Notes under the pieces: model-generated | Told to the model about the DNA's origin: nothing | The model's input: the letters and a program-made list of their open reading frames with translations, nothing else | The model's database searches: none | Assembly: GCA_963787135.1 (NCBI GenBank) | Contig: CAWBBW010000042.1 | Location: 186,001 to 250,000 of the forward strand | Reading direction: 5' to 3' | Source of the DNA: Roseiarcus sp963787135 | Lineage (GTDB): Bacteria > Pseudomonadota > Alphaproteobacteria > Rhizobiales > Beijerinckiaceae | DNA length: 64,000 bases | Shown here: positions 26,495 to 35,034 of the stretch, one piece after another | How positions within the stretch are numbered: position 1 is the first letter of the stretch | How the letters are laid out: each line of letters opens with the position of its first letter | Position numbers and translations under genes: made by a program

Positions 26495-26728
26495 GTTTTC
26501 GCTCGCTTCGCCCGCCTGATATCGCCCTGATAACCGCGAATTAGCGCCCTGTTACCGTCCTGTTAATTTTGCTCGGGCGGGCGTCAGCGTTTTTCGGACG
26601 CAATTGATAATACAGGTCTTTTTCCGGCAGAACCGGGCGCTTCTCCATTCATTCCGCCTGTTATATGGATGGTAACAGGCCTCGGCCGCATTGCCGAGGA
26701 ATGCGCCACATGCATAAGGGAGGAAGCC

Positions 26729-27504
26729 TTGGCCAATCTGTTCGATCTCAGCGGCCGCGTCGCCGTCGTCACCGGCTCGTCGCGCGGCATCGGCCGGGCG
26801 ATCGCCGAGCGCCTGGCCGAGCATGGCGCGGACGTCGTGATCTCCTCGCGCAAGGCCGAGGCCTGCGTTCAGGCGGCCGACGCGATCAACGCCGCACTGC
26901 GGGCGCAAGGCGGCGATCGCGGTTGCCGCCAACATCTCGTCCAAGGACGAGCTTCGGCGCCTCGTCGACGAAACGCTTCGAACATTCGGGCGCATCGACA
27001 TCCTCGTCTGCAACGCGGCGTCCAATCCCTATTACGGCCCGATGTCCGGCATTTCCGACGAGCAGTTCCGCAAGATCCTCGACAACAACGTGATCGCCAA
27101 TAACTGGCTGATCCAGATGGCGGCGCCCGGCATGATCGAGCGCAAGGACGGGTCGATCGTCATCGTGTCCTCGATCGGCGGGCTGAAGGGTTCGACGGTC
27201 ATCGGCGCCTACAACGTGTCGAAGGCGGCCGACTTCCAGCTTGCGCGCAATCTCGCGGTCGAGTGGGGGCCGCACAACGTTCGGGTCAACTGCATCGCGC
27301 CCGGCCTGATCCGCACCGATTTCGCCCGGGCCCTATGGGAGAATCCTCGAGACGCTGAAGACGGTCACCGCGACGACGCCGCTCCGGCGCATCGGCGAAG
27401 CCGACGAAATCGCCGGCGCCGCCGTCTATCTCGCCTCGAAGGCCGGTTCGTTCATGACCGGGCAGACGATCGTCGTCGACGGCGGCGCGACCATCGCCAG
27501 TTGA
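26729..27504 (+). pseudogene. Short-chain dehydrogenase/reductase gene, two frameshifts
   Basis: TTG 26729 follows a strong GGGAGGAAG and starts ANLFDLSGRVAVVTGSSRGI (NAD(P) motif TGSSRGIG). Homology then moves from frame 2 to frame 3 near 26905 (SKDELRRLVDETLRTFGRID, NAAS, catalytic Ser in VSSIGG and YNVSK with Tyr/Lys) and to frame 1 near 27347 (PLRRIGEADEIAGAAVYLAS, then TGQTIVVDGGATIAS). Both switches fit single-base insertions. Intact length would be about 257 residues, a classical SDR of unknown substrate. Confidence 0.8.
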
Positions 27505-27513
27505 GGCGCGAAG

Positions 27514-28395
27514 TCACCTCGGCCGGGCGACGTAGATCCCGCCGAGAATGGCGAGGCCTCCGAGCGCCTGAATGGAGCTCACCGGCTCGGCCAGAACGAG
27601 CCAGCCGAAACCGGCCGCGGCGATCGCTTCGAGAAAAATGACCAGCGACGAAAAGGCCGCCGGCAACCGCCCGAGCGCGACCGAGAGCAGTCCCTGACCG
27701 CCGGTGTGGCTGATCCACGCCATCGCGCAGAGGGCCGCAAGGCCGCGGGCCGAATGGGGCAGCATCGACCGCTCGGCGACGATGGCGACGACGAAGAGGA
27801 TCGCCGCGGTGATCAGCGTCGCCTCGAAGGTGAGCCGCGCGGCGGAAGCCTTCTTTCGCGCCGCCTGCACGGCGAGGAAATAGAGGCCGAAGAAGACGCC
27901 GGTTGCGATGCCGAACACGTCGCCGAGCGCGCCGGCGGGCTTCAGTTCAAAGCTTTGCGCCAGCAGCGCCGCTCCGCCGATCATGCAAAGCGCCAGCCCC
28001 GCAAGGACGCCCGCCGTCACCCCCTGCCTGAACAGGAGCCAGCCGAACAGCACGACCCAGATCGGCGCGGTGGTGGCGAAGAAGGTGGCGTTGGCGACGC
28101 TGGTGTGGACGATCGACAGGTGCCAGAAGAAGAGGTCGCCGGCGAAGGCGAGCCCCGCCAGGATCGTCGCCTTCGAGAAATGTTCGCCCGACCGTTCCGG
28201 TCCGTCGGCAAGTCGCATCCAGGCGTAGAGAAGCGGCAGGGCAAGCGCCACCCGCCAGAAGGCGCTGGTGAAAGGCCCGACGTCGGCGAGGCGCACGAAT
28301 ATCGGCGATATCCCCATCGCCACTGCGCCCGCGACGAGCGCGGCGAACGGCGCAAGAACGCCCTCGGGCGTCGCGAGCCGGTTGAGAGACGACAT
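27514..28395 (-). CDS. EamA/DMT family transporter
   Basis: 293 residues with ten predicted membrane helices in two EamA repeats (GAVAMGISPIFVRLADVGP; GVFFGLYFLAVQAARKKA). Drug/metabolite exporter superfamily of the inner membrane; the substrate is unknown. It is convergent with the SDR pseudogene (9 bp) and divergent from the N-formylglutamate amidohydrolase gene. Confidence 0.9.
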   Translation of the reverse strand: MSSLNRLATPEGVLAPFAALVAGAVAMGISPIFVRLADVGPFTSAFWRVALALPLLYAWMRLADGPERSGEHFSKATILAGLAFAGDLFFWHLSIVHTSVANATFFATTAPIWVVLFGWLLFRQGVTAGVLAGLALCMIGGAALLAQSFELKPAGALGDVFGIATGVFFGLYFLAVQAARKKASAARLTFEATLITAAILFVVAIVAERSMLPHSARGLAALCAMAWISHTGGQGLLSVALGRLPAAFSSLVIFLEAIAAAGFGWLVLAEPVSSIQALGGLAILGGIYVARPR

Positions 28396-28489
28396 TCAGT
28401 GGATTCCCGTCCGCCTGAGATGGACTCGGCGAGAAACTTTGCGCTTAAACGTCCATAGTCTCGCCTCATCCTCACAGCAAGCCTCGGCA

Positions 28490-29329
28490 ATGGACGGAAG
28501 AGCGCCCCCCAATCTCACGCCGGTCGAGCCGGCGTTCCCGCCGGTCGAGACCGTCGAAGGGCGGCTCGACGCGGGCGTTCTGATCGTCTGCGATCACGCG
28601 TCGAGCGCCATTCCGCCCGGCTACGGTTCGCTCGGCCTTGCCTCCGAGGCGCTCGAGCGGCATATCGCCTATGACATCGGCGCGGCCGCCCTTGCGCGCG
28701 CGCTCGCGGCCCGCCTTCAGGCGCCGGCGGTGCTCTCGACCTTTTCGCGGCTCCTGATCGATCCGAACCGCGGCGCCGACGACCCCACCCTTGTCATGCG
28801 CTATTCCGACGGCGCGATCGTGCCGGGCAACGCGAAAACGGACGCAAAGGAGATCGCGCGAAGGCTGGAGCGTTTCTGGACGCCCTATCGCGATGAAGTC
28901 GCAGGCACGGTCGAGGCGATGACGGCGACCGGCGAGCCGCCGGCGCTCGTCTCGATCCACTCCTTCACGCCCGTCTGGCGCGGCGCCCCGCGCCGCTGGA
29001 AAGTCGGGGTCCTATGGGACCTTGACGACCGGATAGCAAAGCCGCTGCTTGAGGGGTTGGCCGCCGAATCGGACCTTCACGTCGAAGGCATCGGCGACAA
29101 CGAGCCTTATGACGGCGCGCTGGCCGGCGACACGATCGACGCGGTCGCGACCGCGCGCGGGCTCGCCAATGCGCTGATCGAAATCCGCCAGGACCTGATC
29201 GCGGAGTCGCCCGGCGCGCTCGCCTGGGCCGATCGGTTCGCGCGGCTGCTGAAACCCATCCTCGCCGATCCTCGCGTCCGCGCGCCGCAGGACTTCGGCA
29301 GCCGGACAAGGCGCGATCGCACCCGGTGA
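28490..29329 (+). CDS. N-formylglutamate amidohydrolase family protein
   Basis: 279 residues. The FGase family hydrolyses N-formyl-L-glutamate (last step of a histidine degradation route) or related N-acyl amino acids. Seen: VLIVCDHASSAIPPGYGSLG (zinc ligand region, about 31-50), AYDIGAAALARALA, STFSRLLIDPNRG, and SIHSFTPVW with the conserved His. ATG 28490 is chosen because homology starts soon after; the upstream frame overlaps the divergent transporter. No hut genes are nearby. Confidence 0.88.
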   Translation: MDGRAPPNLTPVEPAFPPVETVEGRLDAGVLIVCDHASSAIPPGYGSLGLASEALERHIAYDIGAAALARALAARLQAPAVLSTFSRLLIDPNRGADDPTLVMRYSDGAIVPGNAKTDAKEIARRLERFWTPYRDEVAGTVEAMTATGEPPALVSIHSFTPVWRGAPRRWKVGVLWDLDDRIAKPLLEGLAAESDLHVEGIGDNEPYDGALAGDTIDAVATARGLANALIEIRQDLIAESPGALAWADRFARLLKPILADPRVRAPQDFGSRTRRDRTR

Positions 29330-29363
29330 GGTCCGCCCCTGGACCGAGCGTCGCGGATTGCGG

Positions 29364-29978
29364 TTAAGCGCCCGTCCGATCGCTTAGATCGCCGGCGGGG
29401 ATATCCAGAGGCGTCCCGCGCGCGCAGAGTGGGCAGTCCGCCGGCTTCCACAGCGGATGGGGCAGCGTCGCTAGCGATGCGAGGCCGATTCCCTTCGTCG
29501 CGGCGAACGCGGAAGCGGCGTCGCCGAGGATGACGAGAGCGCCGGCGACCGTGGGCTTCGCGCCCGCCTCGACGCAGGCGGCGAACGTTCCGCGCAACGC
29601 CGACCCGGCGTTGATCGCGTCGTCTACAATGGCGACCCGCTTGCCGCGCAGAAGCGGCGCCACGGCTTCGGGCAGACGATACGCGACAGCGTTGAGCGCT
29701 CCGGACGGGGAGGGGCGCCACGGTTCGGCATAGGTGTAGGCCGATCCGAGCTCGACCGCGACCATATGAGCCAGAAACGCGCCACCGACCAGAGGCCCGA
29801 CGACGACCTCGACCCCCTCGCCTCTGAGCTTCGCCGCCAATTCCCGTACGAACGGCGCAAGGCGACTGGGATCGAAAAACAGCCGGGCGAGATCGAGCCA
29901 GATCTCGCCGTGATGGCCGGACTCGAAGCGAAAATGGCCACGCCGGAGGCTCATGAGATCGAGAACGTTCAAATCCAT
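29364..29978 (-). CDS. Orotate phosphoribosyltransferase-like protein
   Basis: 204 residues with a type I phosphoribosyltransferase fold; the PRPP-binding motif is VAIVDDAINAGSAL (about 118-131). The N-terminal LMSLRRGHFRFESGHHGEIW resembles the PyrE start, in which the segment before the loop contacts orotate. Housekeeping PyrE is usually a little longer, so a paralogue or salvage enzyme is possible. ATG 29978 is chosen over the longer frame because homology starts there. A CPLC pair near the C-terminus is not typical of PyrE. Confidence 0.75.
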   Translation of the reverse strand: MDLNVLDLMSLRRGHFRFESGHHGEIWLDLARLFFDPSRLAPFVRELAAKLRGEGVEVVVGPLVGGAFLAHMVAVELGSAYTYAEPWRPSPSGALNAVAYRLPEAVAPLLRGKRVAIVDDAINAGSALRGTFAACVEAGAKPTVAGALVILGDAASAFAATKGIGLASLATLPHPLWKPADCPLCARGTPLDIPAGDLSDRTGA

Positions 29979-30087
29979 GGGAACTCCACACTCATCCACA
30001 GGCGTCGCGCGCTTGCGATCTTGACCTGGGTCGACCGCTGGGGCCATTCCTCGCCGCCTTGTTTTAACGAGCGCGTGAGGAACCGCC

Positions 30088-30360
30088 ATGGACGACGTTG
30101 CCAAGCCGACCGCTTCGACCGGAACCTCGGACGTCAACGCCGGTCATCTGCGCGCCTTCATCGAGCGCATCGAGCGGCTCGAGGAAGAAAAGAAGGCGCT
30201 CGCCGACGACATCAAGGACGTCTACGGCGAAGCGAAAGCCAACGGCTTCGATACCAGGATCATGCGCAAGGTCGTCTCGATCCGGAAGCAGGACCGCGAC
30301 AAGCGGATCGAGGAGGAGACGATCCTCGATCTTTATCTGGCCGCCCTCGGGTTGAACTGA
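30088..30360 (+). CDS. gapR: GapR family nucleoid-associated protein (DUF2312)
   Basis: 90 residues. DUF2312/UPF0335 signature: AGHLRAFIERIERLEEEKKA (coiled-coil dimerisation helix), DIKDVYGEAKANGFDTRIMR and IRKQDRDKRIEEETILDLYL. Caulobacter GapR forms a tetrameric clamp on overtwisted AT-rich DNA ahead of replication and transcription. ATG follows GTGAGGAACCGCC. It lies upstream of an unusual 21-bp tandem array and the his operon. Confidence 0.92.
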   Translation: MDDVAKPTASTGTSDVNAGHLRAFIERIERLEEEKKALADDIKDVYGEAKANGFDTRIMRKVVSIRKQDRDKRIEEETILDLYLAALGLN

Positions 30361-30551
30361 CGGGACCGCGCATCTAGAGCCAGGAGGCGCTCGAACATTT
30401 GCTTTGGAAAAAGCAAAATTGATGCTACTATCGGCCGTCTCTGCCGGGGCGTTTGTCCAACTCAGAAACGATGTTAGGCGTCGAATACGAGCGGCAAGGA
30501 GCGTGTTGCGTCGAAATGGGCCTAACCGATTGAGATCACAAGATTATTTAT

Positions 30552-30678
30552 TTTCATTTCCTTGTGTCCAGCTTTCATTTCCTTGTGCCCGGTTTTCATT
30601 TTATTGCGGATACGCTTTCATTTCCTTGCGCCTGGTTTTGATTTCCTTGTGCCCGGTTTGAAGTCCGCTGCGCCCGGC
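30552..30678. repeat. 21-bp tandem array, five copies plus one degenerate
   Basis: Consensus TTTCATTTCCTTGTGCCCGGT. Copies start at 30552, 30573, 30594 (22 bp, most divergent of the five), 30616 and 30637, with a degenerate sixth at 30658. There are no spacers, so it is not a CRISPR array. The period of two helical turns puts the T-tracts in phase, as in curved DNA. It sits within the 424-bp gap between gapR and hisB (30361-30784), which has no other recognisable gene. Confidence 0.85.
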
Positions 30679-30784
30679 GTGAAAACCCTTTGCCGGTCCA
30701 GACCCGCCGCCTGAAACGGCGCGGCAGGTGGCCAAGCGCGCCGCGGCTTGCTATCAGGCCAAACTCACCGAGGCTTGAATAGTC

Positions 30785-31372
30785 GTGCGCAAGGGCGCGG
30801 TCACACGCAAAACCAAGGAGACGAGCATCGAGGTCGCCATCGACCTCGACGGGTCGGGCGCGTCCGACATTTCGACCGGCGTCGGCTTCTTCGACCACAT
30901 GCTCGACCAGCTGGCCCGCCATTCGCTTTTCGATGTGACCATCCGCGCCAAGGGCGACCGGCATATCGACGATCACCACACGGTTGAAGATGTCGGCATC
31001 GCGCTCGGCCAGGCGCTCGGGCAGGCGCTCGGCGACAAGCGGGGGCTGACCCGCTACGCCCATTGCCTGCTGCCCATGGACGAGACCCTGACGCGAGTTG
31101 CGCTCGACGTCTCGGGACGGCCGTTCCTCGTCTTCCGCACCGAATTCCCGACCGAGCGAATCGGTTCGTTCGATACGCAACTCGTGCGCGAGTTCTTCCA
31201 GGCCTTCGCCGGCAACGCGGGCCTCACGCTGCACATCGAGACGCTCTATGGCATTAACAGCCACCACATCGCCGAATCGAGCTTCAAGGGCGTGGCGCGG
31301 GCGCTGAAGGCGGCGGTCGCCATCGATCCGCGTCAGGCCGGCGAGGTGCCTTCGACGAAAGGCGCCCTCTAG
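30785..31372 (+). CDS. hisB: Imidazoleglycerol-phosphate dehydratase
   Basis: 195 residues, the monofunctional form. Sixth step of histidine synthesis; Mn-dependent. Metal-binding repeats are seen: GVGFFDHMLDQLARHS and DDHHTVEDVGIALG in the first half, GINSHHIAESSFKGVARAL in the second. GTG start at 30785; the family normally begins RKAxVxRxTKET, matching RKGAVTRKTKET. First gene of the his operon here; hisH follows after 10 bp. Confidence 0.95.
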   Translation: MRKGAVTRKTKETSIEVAIDLDGSGASDISTGVGFFDHMLDQLARHSLFDVTIRAKGDRHIDDHHTVEDVGIALGQALGQALGDKRGLTRYAHCLLPMDETLTRVALDVSGRPFLVFRTEFPTERIGSFDTQLVREFFQAFAGNAGLTLHIETLYGINSHHIAESSFKGVARALKAAVAIDPRQAGEVPSTKGAL

Positions 31373-31382
31373 GCGGCATGCA

Positions 31383-32033
31383 ATGACCGTCGCCATCATC
31401 GACTACGGCTCGGGCAACCTTCATTCGGCCCGGAAGGCGTTCGAGCGCGCCGCCCGCGAGGCCGGCATGAATCGCGAGATCAAGGTCACCTCGCGACCCG
31501 AGGACGTGCGTTCCGCCGAACGCGTGGTGCTGCCGGGCGTCGGCGCTTTCGCCGATTGCCGGCGCGGGCTCGACGCCGTCTCCGGCATGGTCGAGGCACT
31601 GGAGGAGGCGGTGCTGAGGCAAGGCAAGCCGTTCCTCGGGATCTGTGTCGGCGCGCAGCTCATGGCGACCCGCGGGCTCGAACATGAAATCGTCGCAGGC
31701 CTGAACTGGATCGCGGGCGACGTCGCGCCGCTCAAGCCGAACGATGCCGCGCTCAAGATTCCGCACATGGGCTGGAACACGCTCGACGTGAAGCGCCCTC
31801 ATGCCATCCTCTCCGGCATCCGCACCGGGCCGGATGGGCTGCACGCCTATTTCGTCCACTCCTATCAGCTCTATGCCGCGAACCCCGCCGATGTCGTCGC
31901 GACCGCCGGCTACGGCGGACCGGTGACGGCGGTTGTCGCCCGCGACAATATCGCTGGCACGCAGTTCCACCCGGAGAAAAGCCAGACGCTGGGCCTCGCG
32001 CTGATCGCCAATTTCCTGAAGTGGCGCCCGTGA
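31383..32033 (+). CDS. hisH: Imidazole glycerol phosphate synthase, glutamine amidotransferase subunit
   Basis: 216 residues, class I amidotransferase that supplies ammonia to HisF. Catalytic Cys is in FLGICVGAQLMA (where GICLGMQ is usual) and the His/Glu pair in TQFHPEKSQ; the start VAIIDYGSGNLHSARKAFER is typical. It ends overlapping the hisA GTG by four bases. HisF is encoded 1.4 kb further on, separated by hisA and two unknown genes. Confidence 0.95.
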   Translation: MTVAIIDYGSGNLHSARKAFERAAREAGMNREIKVTSRPEDVRSAERVVLPGVGAFADCRRGLDAVSGMVEALEEAVLRQGKPFLGICVGAQLMATRGLEHEIVAGLNWIAGDVAPLKPNDAALKIPHMGWNTLDVKRPHAILSGIRTGPDGLHAYFVHSYQLYAANPADVVATAGYGGPVTAVVARDNIAGTQFHPEKSQTLGLALIANFLKWRP

Positions 32034-32770
32034 TTCTCTTTCCCGCCATCGATCTCAAGAACGGCGAATGCGTCAGGCTTCTGCGCGGCGACATGGCGCA
32101 GGCGACCGTGTTCAACACGGATCCCGCCGCGCAGGCGCGGGCGTTCGCCGACCAGGGATTCGAATATCTTCATGTCGTCGATCTCGACGGCGCCTTTGCC
32201 GGCGTGCCCGTCAACGCCGAGGCTGTCAGGCGAATCCTGTCCGGACTGACGATGAAGATGCAGCTCGGCGGCGGCGTGCGCGACATGAGGACGGTGCGCG
32301 GCTGGCTGGAGAGCGGCGTGACGCGCGTCATCATCGGCACCGCCGCGGTGCACGACCCGGATTTCGTGCGCGAGGCGGCGCGGCTCTACCCGGAGCGGAT
32401 CGCGGTCGGCATCGACGCGCGCGATGGCCGCGTCGCCGTCGACGGCTGGGCCAAGACCTCCGACGTTTCGGCGCTCGAGCTCGGCCGCCGTTTCGAGGAC
32501 GTGGGCGTTGCGGCGATCATCTACACCGACATTTCGCGCGACGGCGCGCTCGCCGGGCTCAATATCGCCAGCACCGTCGCGCTGGCCGAGGCGCTCACAA
32601 TCCCGGTCATCGCCTCGGGCGGCCTCGCCTCAATCGAGGACATCAGGCGGCTGACCGAACCAGATTGCGGCCGCCTCGCCGGCGCGATCGTGGGCCGCGC
32701 GCTCTATGACGGGCGGCTCGATCCGCGCGAGGCGCTGGCGATTCTGCGCGCCTCGAGTGCTGCCGTATGA
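32030..32770 (+). CDS. hisA: ProFAR isomerase
   Basis: 246 residues, (beta/alpha)8 barrel isomerising ProFAR to PRFAR, fourth step of the pathway. Catalytic Asp is in ILFPAIDLKNGECVRL and the second in AIIYTDISRDGALAG; phosphate-binding segments are LGGGVRDM and IASGGLASIEDI. GTG 32030 (overlapping the hisH stop) is preferred to GTG 32021 because homologues start MILFPAIDL. The stop overlaps the next ATG. Confidence 0.95.
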   Translation: MILFPAIDLKNGECVRLLRGDMAQATVFNTDPAAQARAFADQGFEYLHVVDLDGAFAGVPVNAEAVRRILSGLTMKMQLGGGVRDMRTVRGWLESGVTRVIIGTAAVHDPDFVREAARLYPERIAVGIDARDGRVAVDGWAKTSDVSALELGRRFEDVGVAAIIYTDISRDGALAGLNIASTVALAEALTIPVIASGGLASIEDIRRLTEPDCGRLAGAIVGRALYDGRLDPREALAILRASSAAV

Positions 32771-33147
32771 AGGTCGATGAAGTCATCAAGAGCGCTATTT
32801 CGCGTGCCGCGGTCGTTCGCGTCCAGAACGCACTGAACCCTTTACTCTGGGTTTTGGCGATCGCGGCGCCCATCTGTTGGATTGCCGCATACATGTTTCG
32901 CGATGATCCGATCTTGAAATATGGCTTCGCAGGTCTCGGCGCGCTGCCGATTGTCGCGGCCCTCGTCGCCTACTTCCTATATTTTTTCCTAGATCGGGAC
33001 CGCCTTCAGTCCGAAGAATTCGTTCTCAAAGAGCGCGCGCTCCAGCTAAAGTACCGGCAAGAGGCCAGTGCCGAAATTATCAATGCGGCGCGAGAAATTG
33101 CGCGGACAGAAAAATTGCCAAGCGGATTTGGCAACGGAGACAAGTGA
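32767..33147 (+). CDS. Unknown two-helix membrane protein inside the his operon
   Basis: 126 residues, not recognised. A short amphipathic N-terminus (1-25) precedes two membrane helices (about 26-44, PLLWVLAIAAPICWIAAYMF; 53-75, GALPIVAALVAYFLYFFL) and a charged cytoplasmic tail (76-126, rich in Arg, Glu, Gln). The start overlaps the hisA stop (ATGA) and the stop overlaps the following gene (TGATG), so expression is coupled to histidine synthesis genes. The low share of stop-free alternatives and the clean overlaps make it a real gene. Possible membrane anchor or signalling partner of the next protein. Confidence 0.75.
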   Translation: MKVDEVIKSAISRAAVVRVQNALNPLLWVLAIAAPICWIAAYMFRDDPILKYGFAGLGALPIVAALVAYFLYFFLDRDRLQSEEFVLKERALQLKYRQEASAEIINAAREIARTEKLPSGFGNGDK

Positions 33148-33434
33148 TGAGAAGACATCTCCTCGTGTTCGACGACGGCAGCGGCAGCGAGCTCGATCTC
33201 CAGGATTTCGTCGAAGCGCTCGATGCCGGCGCGCAAATGTATGCGATGGACGGCCACGTCTGTTTCCTTACGAGTACGCTCTCGGCTTCGGAAGTCTCGG
33301 ACCAATTCGTCGATTTCGCCGGATCGCGTCTATTTTTCGTAGCTGACGTCACCTCGTCCCACTGCGCAGGAAGAATGTTCGGCTCGTTCTGGGACTTCAT
33401 CAAGAACCCCGCGTTACCGAACGCCGCCGAGTGA
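33147..33434 (+). CDS. Unknown small soluble protein inside the his operon
   Basis: 95 residues, not recognised. An alternating beta/alpha pattern: strand RRHLLVFDDG, helix DLQDFVEALDAGA, strand QMYAMDGHVCFLTST, helix SASEVSDQFVDFAG, strand SRLFFVADVTSS, then GRMFGSFWDFIKNP. This looks like a compact ferredoxin-like fold of Cas2/SinR-type size, but that is only a guess. ATG 33147 overlaps the previous stop; the stop overlaps the hisF GTG (GTGA). It appears to form a pair with the preceding membrane protein. Confidence 0.7.
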   Translation: MRRHLLVFDDGSGSELDLQDFVEALDAGAQMYAMDGHVCFLTSTLSASEVSDQFVDFAGSRLFFVADVTSSHCAGRMFGSFWDFIKNPALPNAAE

Positions 33435-34207
33435 CCCTCAAGGCGCGCGTCATCCCCTGCCTCGACGTCAAGGACGGACGCGTGGTCAAGGGCGTCAATT
33501 TCGTCAATCTGCGCGATGCCGGCGATCCGGTCGAAAGCGCGATCGCCTACGATCGCGCCGGTGCGGACGAACTCTGCTTTCTCGACATCACCGCGAGCCA
33601 CGAAGACCGCGGCATTCTGCTCGACGTCGTGAGGCGCACTGCGGAAGTCTGCTTCATGCCGCTGACGGTCGGCGGAGGCGTCCGCACCACCGATGACATC
33701 CGCAGTCTCCTGCTCGCCGGCGCCGACAAGGCCTCGATCAATTCGGCGGCCGTCGCCGACCGCGGATTCGTGCGCCAGGCGGCGGAGAAGTTCGGCAGCC
33801 AGTGCGTCGTGGTCGCCATCGACGCCAAGCGCGTTTCCGCGCCGGACGCGGCTGCGCGTTGGGAAATCTTCACCCATGGCGGGCGGCGTCCGACCGGCAT
33901 CGAGGCGATCGGCTACGCCCGCGAGGTGAGCGAACTCGGCGCGGGCGAGATCCTTCTGACCTCGATGGATCGCGACGGGTCGAAGCGGGGGTTCGATCTC
34001 GAGCTGACGCGCGCCGTCGCGGATGCGGTGCCGATCCCCGTCATCGCGTCGGGCGGCGTGGGCAATCTCGATCATCTCGTCGACGGGGTCAGGCTCGGCC
34101 ACGCGAGCGCCGTGTTGGCCGCGTCGATTTTCCACTTCGGCGAATATACAATCCGGCAGGCGAAGGCGCGCATGGCCGAGGCCGGCGTCCCCATGCGGAT
34201 GGATTGA
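33431..34207 (+). CDS. hisF: Imidazole glycerol phosphate synthase, cyclase subunit
   Basis: 258 residues, (beta/alpha)8 barrel that makes IGP and AICAR from PRFAR and ammonia supplied by HisH. Catalytic Asp in VIPCLDVKDGRVVKG and in LLTSMDRDGSKRGFD; also CVVVAIDAKR and IASGGVGNLDHL. GTG start overlaps the preceding small gene. hisE, which often follows hisF in this group, is absent; ubiE follows after 65 bp. Confidence 0.96.
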   Translation: MTLKARVIPCLDVKDGRVVKGVNFVNLRDAGDPVESAIAYDRAGADELCFLDITASHEDRGILLDVVRRTAEVCFMPLTVGGGVRTTDDIRSLLLAGADKASINSAAVADRGFVRQAAEKFGSQCVVVAIDAKRVSAPDAAARWEIFTHGGRRPTGIEAIGYAREVSELGAGEILLTSMDRDGSKRGFDLELTRAVADAVPIPVIASGGVGNLDHLVDGVRLGHASAVLAASIFHFGEYTIRQAKARMAEAGVPMRMD

Positions 34208-34272
34208 CCGAGGCTGGTCTATGCTATCCGCTTTCCGCGCGGATCTTTCGCCGGCCGCCTGGGAGGGCCCTG

Positions 34273-35031
34273 ATGTCTTTTGCGCCGGACAAAACGCACT
34301 TTGGCGAACGCGCCGTCCGTCTCGACGAGAAGCAGGGCCTGGTCGACGAAGTGTTCCACAAGGTCGCCGACCGCTACGACGTGATGAACGATCTGATGTC
34401 GTTCGGCCTGCACCGCGTCTGGAAGGATATCCTCGTCGCCAAAGTGCATCCTTCGGCCGAACGCCCCTTCGCCCACCTCGACGTCGCGGGCGGCACGGGC
34501 GACGTGGCGTTCAGGGTCGCGCGCGCCGGAGGCCCGTTGACCAAGGTGATCGTCGCCGACATCAACCCTGATATGCTGCGCGTCGGCGCCGAGCGCGCGC
34601 GGAGACGCCGCCTCGACGACCGTGTGACCTTTGTCGAAGCCAACGCGGAGGCTTTGCCTCTGCCGGACCGACGCTTCGACGCCTATACGATCGCTTTCGG
34701 CATCCGCAACGTGCCGCGCATCGAAAACGCGCTTGCGGAAGCCTATCGGGTGTTGAGGCGCGGCGGGCGATTTCTCTGCCTCGAATTCTCGCGCGTCGAT
34801 TTGCCCGTGCTCGACCGCATCTACGACGCCTATTCCTTTTCGGCCATCCCGGCGATGGGGAAGCTCGTCGCCGGCGACGGGGCGCCCTACCGCTATCTCG
34901 TTGAATCGATCCGCGCTTTTCCGTCGCCCGATCTCTTCGCCGAGATGATCGCCGCGGCCGGCTTCGCCCGGGTCGACTACACGCGCCTCAGCGGCGGAAT
35001 CGTCGCCATCCACTCGGGCTGGAAGCTCTGA
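34273..35031 (+). CDS. ubiE: Demethylmenaquinone/2-methoxy-6-polyprenyl-benzoquinol methyltransferase
   Basis: 252 residues. SAM-dependent C-methylation in ubiquinone synthesis. Motif I HLDVAGGTGDVAFRVARAG (usual DxAxGTGD), the UbiE signatures YDVMNDLMSFGLHRVWK and RVLRRGGRFLCLEFSRV, and the C-terminal LSGGIVAIHSGWKL. ATG 34273 is chosen on homology. ubiB follows within 3 bp of the stop. Confidence 0.96.
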   Translation: MSFAPDKTHFGERAVRLDEKQGLVDEVFHKVADRYDVMNDLMSFGLHRVWKDILVAKVHPSAERPFAHLDVAGGTGDVAFRVARAGGPLTKVIVADINPDMLRVGAERARRRRLDDRVTFVEANAEALPLPDRRFDAYTIAFGIRNVPRIENALAEAYRVLRRGGRFLCLEFSRVDLPVLDRIYDAYSFSAIPAMGKLVAGDGAPYRYLVESIRAFPSPDLFAEMIAAAGFARVDYTRLSGGIVAIHSGWKL

Positions 35032-35034
35032 TTG

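Noticed and set aside
30552..30678. CRISPR array
   Set aside because: The 21-bp units are directly joined without spacers and no cas genes are present.
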